A DNA stretch of 64,000 nucleotides. It comes from Microbispora catharanthi. GTDB taxonomy: Bacteria; Actinomycetota; Actinomycetes; Streptosporangiales; Streptosporangiaceae. Numbering within the stretch: position 1 is the stretch's first letter; each line of letters starts with the position of its first letter. The translations under genes were made by a program, and so were the position numbers. This document shows, piece by piece, positions 27,186 to 34,785 of the stretch. The DNA is taken from positions 62,001 to 126,000 of the forward strand of contig NZ_VDMA02000002.1 in NCBI RefSeq assembly GCF_006334915.2, written 5' to 3'. Below the pieces are notes generated by a model. The model was given only the letters and a program-made list of their open reading frames with translations, was not told where the DNA came from and did not search any database.

Positions 27186-29276
27186 GTGCGAGTGCTGGCA
27201 GTCGTCCCCGCCCGTGGAGGCTCCGTGGGCGTCCCCCTGAAGAACCTGGAGAAGGTGGGCGGAGTTCCGCTCGTCACCCGGGCGGTGGACGCCTGTCTGC
27301 GCGCCGAGCTGGTGGACGAGGTGGTCGTCAGCACCGACCACGACCGGATCGCCGAGGTGGCCGAGGCCGCGGGCGCGCGGGTCGTGCGCCGGCCCGCCGA
27401 TCTCAGCGGCTCGACCGCCTCCAGCGAGTCCGCCGTGCTGCACGCCCTGTCGGAGATCCCCTCCGAGAGCTCCGGCGAGCAGCCGGAGATCGTCGTACTC
27501 GTCCAGTGCACCAGCGCGTTCCTCGATCCCCGCGACCTCGACGCCGCCGTCGCGAAGGTACTGGACGGCGAGGCCGACTCGGTCTTCTCCGGCACCGAGA
27601 CCTACGAGTTCGTCTGGACCGGCGCCGGCCACGGGGTGAACCACGACCCGGCCGTGCGCCCGCGCCGCCAGGACCGCGAGCCCCACTTCCGCGAGACCGG
27701 CGCGTTCTACGTCATGCGCACGGAGGGCCTGCGCGAGCGCGGCCACCGTTTCTTCGGCAGGGTCGCGGTCCAGCCGGTGCCCGTCCGCCACGCGGTCGAG
27801 ATCGACACCCCGGAGGACCTGGAGATCGCCCGGGCGCTCGCGCCGTTCGTGGACGAGCCGCTGCCGATCGACGTGGACGCTGTCGTCACCGACTTCGACG
27901 GCGTGCACACCGACGACCGCGCGTTCGTCGACTCCGACGGCCGGGAGATGGTCGCGGTCAGCCGCTCCGACGGGATGGGGATCGCGCTGCTGCGCCGGGC
28001 CGGCGTGAAGGTGCTCGTGCTGTCCACCGAGCGCAACCCGGTCGTCGCCGCCCGCGCCGCCAAGCTCGGCGTGCCGGTGGTGCAGGGCCTCGGCGCCAAG
28101 GACGTCGCACTGCGTGAATGGCTGGCCGCCGAGGGCCTGGCTCCCGAGCGGGTGGCGTACGTGGGCAACGACGTCAACGACCTGTCCTGCATGGCGATCG
28201 TCGGCTGGCCGGTCGCGGTGCCCGACGCCCACCCCCGGGTGCGCGCCGCCGCCCGCGTCGTGCTGTCGGCCCCCGGGGGCGCCGGAGCCGTGCGGGAGCT
28301 GTCCGACCGGGTGCTCGCGGCCCGCCCGGCCACCGCGCTGGAGACCGTCCCGGCCCCCGCGCCCGTCAGCGTGCCCGTCACCGCGCTCGGCCACCTCGGG
28401 CAGGTGCGGCCGGTGCGGATCGGCCGGTCGCTGGTCGGCCCCGGGCAGCCGGTGTACGTGATCGGCGAGATCGGCATCAACCACAACGGCGACGTCGACA
28501 TCGCCCGCAAGCTCATCGACGTGGCCGCCGACGCCGGCTGCCAGGCCGTCAAGTTCCAGAAGCGCACCCCGGAGATCTGCGTGCCGCTCGAGCAGCGCGA
28601 CCAGATCCGGCAGACGCCGTGGGGCGAGATGACCTACATGGAGTACAAGATCCGCACCGAGTTCGGCGCGGACGAGTACGCCCACATCGCCAAGTACTGC
28701 GAGGAACGCGGCGTCGACTGGTTCGCCTCGCCCTGGGACGTGCCGTCGGTGGAGTTCCTGGAGGACATGGACGTCGTCGCGCACAAGGTGGCCTCGGCCT
28801 CGGTGACCGACCACGAACTGCTGCGCGCGCTGGCCGCCACCCGCAAGCCGATCATCCTGTCCACCGGAATGTCCACGATCGAGGAGATCGACGCGGCGGT
28901 GGAGATCCTCGGCACCGAGCGCCTGGTGATGATGCACGCCACCTCCACCTACCCGCTCCCGCCCGAGGAGGCCAACCTCCGCATGATCACCACGCTGCAG
29001 CAGCGGTATGGCGTGCCGGTCGGCTACTCGGGGCACGAGCGCGGGCTGCAGATCTCGCTCGCCGCCGTGACGCTGGGCGCGGTGACCGTCGAGCGGCACA
29101 TCACCCTCGACCGGGCGATGTGGGGCTCCGACCACGCCGCCTCGCTGGAGCCCACCGGCCTGGAGCACCTGGTCCGCGACATCCGCATCATCGAGACCGC
29201 ACTCGGCGACGGCGTGAAGCGCGTCTACCCGGGCGAGGAGGCCCCCCGGGCCCGCCTGCGCCGGGCCACGGCATGA
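27186..29276 (+). CDS. Trifunctional NeuA-type CMP-sugar synthetase / KdsC-like phosphatase / NeuB-type synthase
   Basis: 696 residues in one uninterrupted frame. Residues 1-228: CMP-acylneuraminate synthetase (PARGGSVGVPLKNL, RPADLSGSTASSESAVLHAL, ETGAFYVMRTEGL, HAVEIDTPEDLEIA). Residues 230-375: HAD phosphatase of the KdsC/Kdn-9-P type (VTDFDGVHTDD with Asp236 and Asp238; STERNPVVAARAAKLGV; GNDVNDLSCM). Residues 405-690: NeuB TIM barrel (EIGINHNGDVDIARKLIDVA, KFQKRTPEICVP, STGMSTIEEIDAAVEIL, GYSGHERG). The C-terminal SAF (antifreeze-like) domain of classical NeuB is absent; the chain ends right after KRVYPGEEAPRARLRR. It would condense PEP with a mannose-type sugar phosphate, dephosphorylate the product and activate it with CTP. 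GTG start with GAGGAG upstream; overlaps the next gene. Confidence 0.88.
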   Translation: MRVLAVVPARGGSVGVPLKNLEKVGGVPLVTRAVDACLRAELVDEVVVSTDHDRIAEVAEAAGARVVRRPADLSGSTASSESAVLHALSEIPSESSGEQPEIVVLVQCTSAFLDPRDLDAAVAKVLDGEADSVFSGTETYEFVWTGAGHGVNHDPAVRPRRQDREPHFRETGAFYVMRTEGLRERGHRFFGRVAVQPVPVRHAVEIDTPEDLEIARALAPFVDEPLPIDVDAVVTDFDGVHTDDRAFVDSDGREMVAVSRSDGMGIALLRRAGVKVLVLSTERNPVVAARAAKLGVPVVQGLGAKDVALREWLAAEGLAPERVAYVGNDVNDLSCMAIVGWPVAVPDAHPRVRAAARVVLSAPGGAGAVRELSDRVLAARPATALETVPAPAPVSVPVTALGHLGQVRPVRIGRSLVGPGQPVYVIGEIGINHNGDVDIARKLIDVAADAGCQAVKFQKRTPEICVPLEQRDQIRQTPWGEMTYMEYKIRTEFGADEYAHIAKYCEERGVDWFASPWDVPSVEFLEDMDVVAHKVASASVTDHELLRALAATRKPIILSTGMSTIEEIDAAVEILGTERLVMMHATSTYPLPPEEANLRMITTLQQRYGVPVGYSGHERGLQISLAAVTLGAVTVERHITLDRAMWGSDHAASLEPTGLEHLVRDIRIIETALGDGVKRVYPGEEAPRARLRRATA

Positions 29277-30238
29277 TCACTCTCTCCGTGGTCGTGCCGG
29301 TCAGGGACGGCGAGGCGTACCTCGGGGACGCGCTCACGTCCCTGGTGCGCAACCGGACGCGCGAGTTCGAGACCGAGGTCGTCGTCGTGGACGACGGCTC
29401 GGCGGACGCGACGCCGGAGGTCGTCGAGGACTTCCGGCGCGACCTGCCGGGGCTCACGGTCGTCCGCAACCCGATGCCGCTGGGACTGGCCGGCGCCCGC
29501 AACGCCGGGCTGAAGCTGGCCGCCGGCCGGTACGTCACCTTCCTCGACGCCGACGACTGGCTCGCGCCCGGTTACCTGTCCCGCCTCGTGGCCGCCATCG
29601 ACGGGCTCGGGTGCGACTTCGTGCGCGTGGACCACATCCAGGTCGAGGGCCGCAGGCGGGAGACGCACCGGGCGCCGCAGCCGCGCCGCGGCGTCGTGCT
29701 GGACCCGCGCGACGGCATCCTGCCGGCCGATTTCAAGACGATGGTCGACTATCCCTACGCCTGGGCGGGGATCTACCGGCGCGAGCTGGACGACCTGCTG
29801 ACCTTCCCCGCCGGGCTGCACACCGCCGAGGACCGCCCGTGGATCTGGCGGCTGCACCGCCTGGCCCGGTCGTACGCCGTGGTCTCCCTCGCCGGGGTGT
29901 TCTACCGGCGGGGGCTGACGGCGTCGCTCACGCAGATCGGCGACGAGCGGCAGCTCCACTTCTTCGACGCCTACGACATCGTGCTGGACGAGGCCGAGCC
30001 GCGCTACCTGCCGAAGGCGGCCCGCAACCTGTGCGCGCTGCTCGCCCACCACGTGGAGCTGGCCGACCGGTTCACCCCGGCCGTACGCGCCCGGTTCGAC
30101 GAGCGGGCGCGGGCGGCGCTCGCCCGGCTGCCCCACGAGGCGCTGACCGAGGCGATCGGCGGGCTGGAGCCCGAGCGGGCCGCTCTGCTCCACTCCTACC
30201 TACCGGGCCCCCACACGACAGGAGGGCCGCGTGCCTGA
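29273..30238 (+). CDS. Family 2 glycosyltransferase
   Basis: 321 residues. The GT-A fold is clear at the N-terminus: LSVVVPVRDGEAYLGDALTSL, VVVDDGSADATPEVVEDF and the DxD-type FLDADDWLAPGYL (about residues 90-102). The C-terminal part has TAEDRPWIWRLHRLA, probably contacting the acceptor. It transfers a sugar from a nucleotide donor, probably in assembly of a wall or capsule polymer that also contains the nonulosonic acid made by the preceding enzyme. It overlaps both neighbours (ATGA at the start, eight bases at the end), so the three genes form one tightly coupled operon. Donor and acceptor are unknown. Confidence 0.85.
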   Translation: MITLSVVVPVRDGEAYLGDALTSLVRNRTREFETEVVVVDDGSADATPEVVEDFRRDLPGLTVVRNPMPLGLAGARNAGLKLAAGRYVTFLDADDWLAPGYLSRLVAAIDGLGCDFVRVDHIQVEGRRRETHRAPQPRRGVVLDPRDGILPADFKTMVDYPYAWAGIYRRELDDLLTFPAGLHTAEDRPWIWRLHRLARSYAVVSLAGVFYRRGLTASLTQIGDERQLHFFDAYDIVLDEAEPRYLPKAARNLCALLAHHVELADRFTPAVRARFDERARAALARLPHEALTEAIGGLEPERAALLHSYLPGPHTTGGPRA

Positions 30239-31493
30239 CTCCACGCTGTTCTACGCCTCCACGCTGTTCGGCGCGATGACGCTCGCGGCGGCGATCGACG
30301 AGGGGCGGTTCCGCGACGGCGGCCGGGTCCTCCTCGTGTCGAACAACGCGGCGATCCCGGAGGTCACCCCGGCGCTGGACGAGGCGCCGGGGTTCGCCGC
30401 GCTGCGCGACAGGTTCGACCGCGTCCTGTCCTGGAACGAGATCATCGCGCCGCTTCACCCGTCGGACTGGAAGCCCCGCTCGATCGAGACGCCCATGCTC
30501 GGCCGCCTGCTGCGCGACCTGATCGGCGAGCCGGACGAGCTGGTCCTGGAGTCGATCGCGGTCTCCCCGTCGCGTACGCTCGCCGGCCTGGTCAAGGACT
30601 GCCCGATCACCGTCTACTCCGACGGCCTCATGAGCTACGGGCCGACCCGCGACCCGCTCCCCCACGAGATCGCCGGCCGGATCGCCCGGCTGCTCCACCT
30701 CGACCTCGTCCCCGGCCTGGCGCCCCTGCTCCTGGCCGAGCACGGGGTGCCGGCCGAGGCCCTGACGGACGCGTCGTTCGCACGCGTGGTGGGCCGGGTG
30801 ACGGAGGCGGCCGAGGCGGTTCCCCGCGCCGAGGCGGTCGTCCTCGGCCAGTACCTGTCCGCGCTCGGCCTGGTCACGGCCGCCGAGGAGGCCGCGCTGC
30901 ACGAGCGCATGCTGCGCGGACTGGCGGCGCGCGGCCACCGGACCGTGCTGTTCAAGCCGCACCCCGCCGCCGGGCGGCGGCACGCCCGCGAGCTGCGGCC
31001 GGTCGCCGCGGAGCTGGGCGTCGACCTCCTCGTGGCCCCCGAGACGACGCCCGCCGAGGCGTGCTTCGCCGCGCACCGCCCCGAACTGGTCGCCGGGTGC
31101 TTCTCCACCGCGCTGGTGACCGCGCGGCGGCTGTTCGGCCTGCCGGTCGCGGCCACCGGCACCGATCTCGTGCTCGAACGGCTCACGCCGTACGAGAACG
31201 GCAACCGGATCCCGGCGACGATCGTGGACGCCACGCTGCCCCGGCTGGAGGCCGACGGCACGGTCACCGAGCCGCCCGCCGCCGACCTCACCGCCCTGGT
31301 GGCGGCCGTGGGCTACTGCATGCAGAGCGGGGCCCACCCCGGCCTGCGCGAGACCGCGGCGGCCTACGTGGGCGCCCACGGACCGGCGCGCTACTTCAAG
31401 AAGCGCAGGCTGGAGTCGCTCGGCCTGATCGAACGCCCGGCCCCCGCGCCGGCCCGTCCGCAGGCGCGCCTGCGCCGCCTGCTGTCCCGCTGA
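30231..31493 (+). CDS. Polysialyltransferase-family glycosyltransferase
   Basis: 420 residues resembling the bacterial alpha-2,8-polysialyltransferase family (GT-B type). Landmarks are TLFYASTLFGAMTLAAAID at the start, VLFKPHPAAGRRHARELRPVA (about residues 240-262), and VAGCFSTALVTARRLFGLPV (about 287-306). The latter two match the family's KPHP and S/T-A-L nucleotide-binding segments. It would add CMP-activated nonulosonic acid units, the product of the fusion enzyme two genes upstream. GTG start with GGAGGG immediately before it. The Pro/Arg-rich tail is cationic and may bind the membrane. The family call is from remembered motifs and is good but not certain. Confidence 0.72.
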   Translation: MPDSTLFYASTLFGAMTLAAAIDEGRFRDGGRVLLVSNNAAIPEVTPALDEAPGFAALRDRFDRVLSWNEIIAPLHPSDWKPRSIETPMLGRLLRDLIGEPDELVLESIAVSPSRTLAGLVKDCPITVYSDGLMSYGPTRDPLPHEIAGRIARLLHLDLVPGLAPLLLAEHGVPAEALTDASFARVVGRVTEAAEAVPRAEAVVLGQYLSALGLVTAAEEAALHERMLRGLAARGHRTVLFKPHPAAGRRHARELRPVAAELGVDLLVAPETTPAEACFAAHRPELVAGCFSTALVTARRLFGLPVAATGTDLVLERLTPYENGNRIPATIVDATLPRLEADGTVTEPPAADLTALVAAVGYCMQSGAHPGLRETAAAYVGAHGPARYFKKRRLESLGLIERPAPAPARPQARLRRLLSR

Positions 31494-31513
31494 TCGGGCC
31501 GGCGGGGGCCGCT

Positions 31514-32740
31514 TCAGAACGCCTTGAGGTAGCGGCGCATCCGCCGCTTGGCGCGGTAGCCGTACCGCAGGACCTTGGGCGGCACCTCCAGGCGCAGCCG
31601 GGCGCGGCGGCGGGCGGCGGCATGCTCGGGACCGTCGAGGAGCGAGCGGCCCGGCTCCAGCGTCCCCGCGCGGGCCGCGGCGACCAGCGCCGCGACGCGG
31701 CCGGTCCAGTCGCTGGCCGAGGAGTCGTGGAAGTAGTTGGCCCGGCACCACTCCTCGGCCGGGACCCGGAAGTCCGCCTTGGCCAGGTCGTCGAGCGTGC
31801 CCAGGCAGCCGCTGCCCTCGAACACCAGGTTGATCATCTCCGCGCTGACCCCGAAGTCGGACAGCACGAGCAGCGGCACGTTCCCGGCGATCGCCTCAAG
31901 CGCGGCCGTCGAGCTGACCGTGACGAATCCGGCGGCCCGGCTCAGGTGCTCGTGCATCGGGCCCGCGGCGAAGCGCACGGCGCCCGCGGGCACCCGGCCC
32001 TCGGCCTCCATCGCGGTCCACAGCCGCTCGTAGTGGTGACGTTCGTTGTGCGTCTGCCGCTCGTCGTCGCGGGCCCGCAGCTTGACCACCACGTCCAGGT
32101 CGGGTCGGGCCCGTCCGAGCGCGGCCAGGGCGAGCAGGATCCGCTCCCGTTCCTCGCGCCGCCTGGGCACCTTGGCCTGGGTGGCGAACACGACGCGGTC
32201 GCGCACGCCCCCGGTGTCCTGCGCGGCCGGTTCGCGGGGCAGGAGGTCCAGGTAGGGCAGGCGGGCCAGCGCCACCGCCCCGCCCCCGCCGAGCCGCGCG
32301 CCGATCTCGGAGAACTCGGCGACCTCCCGGCCGCTGTGCACGACGAACAGGTCGCAGCCGCTGCGGAACAGCCAGGCCTTCTCCGTCGCGGGCACCGAGA
32401 TGCCGGGCAGCCCCGACACCAGCACCGGCCGGGGCCGCAGCCCGGCCAGCGTCTCCGCCGCCAGCGCGTCCACGACCGGCCCGGTGCAGGCCAGCAGCAC
32501 GGCGTCGGGCCGGAACCGTTCGGCGGCCCGACGCAGCTGCCGCGCGGGCAGGACCGGGGGAAGCCCCTCGCCCTGCGCGCGGGTGCCGCTCACCGCGGCG
32601 GCGATCTGCGCCGCCGAGGGGGTGATGGGAGTGCGGACGACGGCCAGATCCGTGACCCAGTCCTCCGGAGTCGCGTCGAGCAGGCCCGCGGCCCACTTGA
32701 GATACGAGTCGGAGTCGGCCACGGCGAGCAGACGGGTCAA
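31514..32740 (-). CDS. Putative glycosyltransferase (DUF6716-like)
   Basis: 408 residues, probably a GT-B glycosyltransferase of the family usually found beside polysialyltransferase genes in actinobacteria. It opens TRLLAVADSDSYLKWAAGLLD. It contains VVFATQAKVPRRREERERILLALA (about residues 195-220), VVVKLRARDDERQTHNERHHYERLW and the donor-site-like FVTVSSTAALEAIAGNVPLLVL (about 280-300), and ends in a strongly basic tail (YRAKRRMRRYLKAF) that could hold it at the membrane. TTG 32740 is taken as start: it overlaps the stop of the upstream gene (TTGA) and has AAAGG seven bases before it. A longer ATG frame exists but reads into the upstream gene. The substrate is not known. Confidence 0.7.
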   Translation of the reverse strand: MTRLLAVADSDSYLKWAAGLLDATPEDWVTDLAVVRTPITPSAAQIAAAVSGTRAQGEGLPPVLPARQLRRAAERFRPDAVLLACTGPVVDALAAETLAGLRPRPVLVSGLPGISVPATEKAWLFRSGCDLFVVHSGREVAEFSEIGARLGGGGAVALARLPYLDLLPREPAAQDTGGVRDRVVFATQAKVPRRREERERILLALAALGRARPDLDVVVKLRARDDERQTHNERHHYERLWTAMEAEGRVPAGAVRFAAGPMHEHLSRAAGFVTVSSTAALEAIAGNVPLLVLSDFGVSAEMINLVFEGSGCLGTLDDLAKADFRVPAEEWCRANYFHDSSASDWTGRVAALVAAARAGTLEPGRSLLDGPEHAAARRRARLRLEVPPKVLRYGYRAKRRMRRYLKAF

Positions 32741-33768
32741 GGAGCGACCTTTCCGGGATCGTGCGTGTGGGGCTGATGAGGTTCGTGCGCGAAGAGCTGG
32801 AGGTGGGAGCGCAGCGACGGGGCGGCCGAGGCCGTCCACCAGTCCTCCGGCACGTCCACGGTCTCCACCCGTACGCCCCGGGCCGACAGCAGGACGCGCA
32901 GCGAGGTCACCGCGGTGGACGGCAGGCTCAGCACCCGCTGGTCCGGCCGCAGGTCGCGCAGCGTCATCTCGGCGGGCGCCCCGGCGTCGTACACGGTCAG
33001 CCCGGCGATCCTGCGCACCCGGTCGAGGTCCCCGGGGTCCTCACGCCGGTGGGGGAAGTACGCGACGGGCTCGTCGATCCGCTCCAGCCAGCGCAGGTAG
33101 CGGTCGCGGTGGATGAGCCCGTTGCGTACGAGCGAGGTGCCGAGCACGACGGTGCGCTCCGGCGGCGGCCGGTCGGCGGGCTGGGCGCGCAGCCAGGCGA
33201 AGTCGTGCCGGACGAGCCGCGCGCCCGTGCCCTCCACCGCCTCGGCGAGGCCGGTGGGCACCGGGAGCGCGGTGAACACCGTGGGCCTGCGGGTGCGCAG
33301 GCGGAACCCGGCGGCCGCGGCGAGCACCTTGCGGCCGAGGCCCGGGGTTCCGCGGGCGCGCAGCAGCGGACGCCGCGCGACCAGCAGCTCGAGCAGGCGG
33401 ATCGTGGCCAGCCCGTCGTCCACCAGCACCGTACGGCCGGGAAGGGCCGTGACGAGGGCGAGCTGGACGCGCCCGGAGAAGGCGTCGCCCACCGCCCACA
33501 CGCGGCCCGGCCGGGGAACCCGCTCGGCCGGCTCGGCGAACTCCAGCCCCTCGGGCAGCCCGAGCCGCTCGAGCTCGCGGCGGGTCAGCCGCAGGGCCGG
33601 CAGCCCGGCCCGCGGCACCACCGTGGTGACGGCCCCGAGGAGCCCCGCGTGGTGCGCCTCGACGACGCACAGCAGCTGCAGGGGGGACTCCACCCACGCG
33701 ACGGCCTGCCCCTGCTCGGCGGCGTGGCGCCGTCCCTCGTTCTCCACGCCCCGTAAAGAAACGTTCAC
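32737..33768 (-). CDS. Putative sialyltransferase-like glycosyltransferase
   Basis: 343 residues. The opening AVAWVESPLQLLCVVEA (about residues 22-38) and late RVLSLPSTAVTSLRVLLSARG (about 275-295) resemble lipo-oligosaccharide/alpha-2,3-type sialyltransferases of the GT52-like group, which start with a C/E-x-P-L-Q-x-L strand. It overlaps the next gene by four bases, forming a two-gene unit that converges on the nonulosonic-acid operon. From GTG 33768 the fifth codon is TTA, which could make expression bldA-dependent. No signal peptide. Function is inferred from these two motifs and from context. Confidence 0.55.
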   Translation of the reverse strand: MNVSLRGVENEGRRHAAEQGQAVAWVESPLQLLCVVEAHHAGLLGAVTTVVPRAGLPALRLTRRELERLGLPEGLEFAEPAERVPRPGRVWAVGDAFSGRVQLALVTALPGRTVLVDDGLATIRLLELLVARRPLLRARGTPGLGRKVLAAAAGFRLRTRRPTVFTALPVPTGLAEAVEGTGARLVRHDFAWLRAQPADRPPPERTVVLGTSLVRNGLIHRDRYLRWLERIDEPVAYFPHRREDPGDLDRVRRIAGLTVYDAGAPAEMTLRDLRPDQRVLSLPSTAVTSLRVLLSARGVRVETVDVPEDWWTASAAPSLRSHLQLFAHEPHQPHTHDPGKVAP

Positions 33769-33858
33769 GACGCGCTCACCCTAGCCGCCCGACACGACGA
33801 CGGCGGGAACACCCGGTGAACAGACCCCGAAGGGATCTTCTCGGGGCATTACGGCAGC

Positions 33859-34686
33859 ATGGGAGGCATGAACGTCGTCACCTTGAACAACAATGTGCGG
33901 ATGCCCCAGCTCGGTTTCGGTCTGTGGCAGGTGGCCGACGACGAGGCCGAGAAGGCCGTGGCGACGGCCCTGGAGTACGGCTACCGCAGCATCGACACCG
34001 CGAGGCTGTACCGCAACGAGGAGGGCGTCGGCCGCGCCCTGCGCGCCTCGGGCGTCCCCCGTGAGGAGCTGTTCGTCACCACCAAGCTCTGGAACGACCA
34101 GCACGGCTACGACAAGGCGCTGCGCGCCTTCGACGCCAGCATGCGGCGGCTCGGCCTGGAGACTCTCGACCTGTACCTGATCCATTGGCCGGCGCCCAAG
34201 CAGGACAGGTACGTCGAGACGTGGAAGGCCCTGGAGAAGCTGTACGCCGACGGCCGGGTGCGGGCCATCGGGGTGTCCAACTTCACCGTGAGCACGTTGG
34301 AGCGTCTGCTCGCCGAGACCGATGTGATCCCCGCGCTGAACCAGATCGAGCTGCACCCGCAGTTCGCGCAGCGGGAACTGCGCGGCCTGCACGCCGAGCG
34401 CGGCATCGCCACCGAGGCGTGGAGCCCGCTCGGGCAGGGCAAGGGCCTGCTCGACCTGCCCGTCCTGGCCGAGATCGGCGCGAAATACGGCAAGACGGCC
34501 GCGCAGGTGGTGCTGCGCTGGCACATCCAGCTCGGCAACGTGGTGATCCCGAAGTCGGTGACGCCGTCGCGCATCAAGGAGAACATCGAGGTCTTCGACT
34601 TCACGCTGAGCCCGGAGGACATGGCCGCGATCAACGGTCTCGACGAGGGCCGCCGTCTCGGCCCCGACCCCGCCACCCTCGGCTGA
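33859..34686 (+). CDS. Aldo/keto reductase
   Basis: 275 residues, the usual size. The AKR tetrad is complete: SIDTARLYRNE (Asp and Tyr), FVTTKLWND (Lys), and LYLIHWPAP (His). NADPH-binding features VIPKSVTPSRIKENIEVFDF sit near the C-terminus. It is similar to 2,5-diketo-D-gluconate reductase-like enzymes and reduces sugar or other carbonyls in the cytosol. ATG 33859 and ATG 33868 are both possible; neither has well-placed ribosome binding, so the gene may be leaderless. Not obviously linked to its neighbours. Confidence 0.9.
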   Translation: MGGMNVVTLNNNVRMPQLGFGLWQVADDEAEKAVATALEYGYRSIDTARLYRNEEGVGRALRASGVPREELFVTTKLWNDQHGYDKALRAFDASMRRLGLETLDLYLIHWPAPKQDRYVETWKALEKLYADGRVRAIGVSNFTVSTLERLLAETDVIPALNQIELHPQFAQRELRGLHAERGIATEAWSPLGQGKGLLDLPVLAEIGAKYGKTAAQVVLRWHIQLGNVVIPKSVTPSRIKENIEVFDFTLSPEDMAAINGLDEGRRLGPDPATLG

Positions 34687-34785
34687 CCGACCGGCGGCGG
34701 AGGATTCACCAGAGTCTCTCCCATAACGGACGCGGTGCGGTCACCCGGTCACGCTGCGTACGTTTCCCCTGACGAGCACGCGGCA

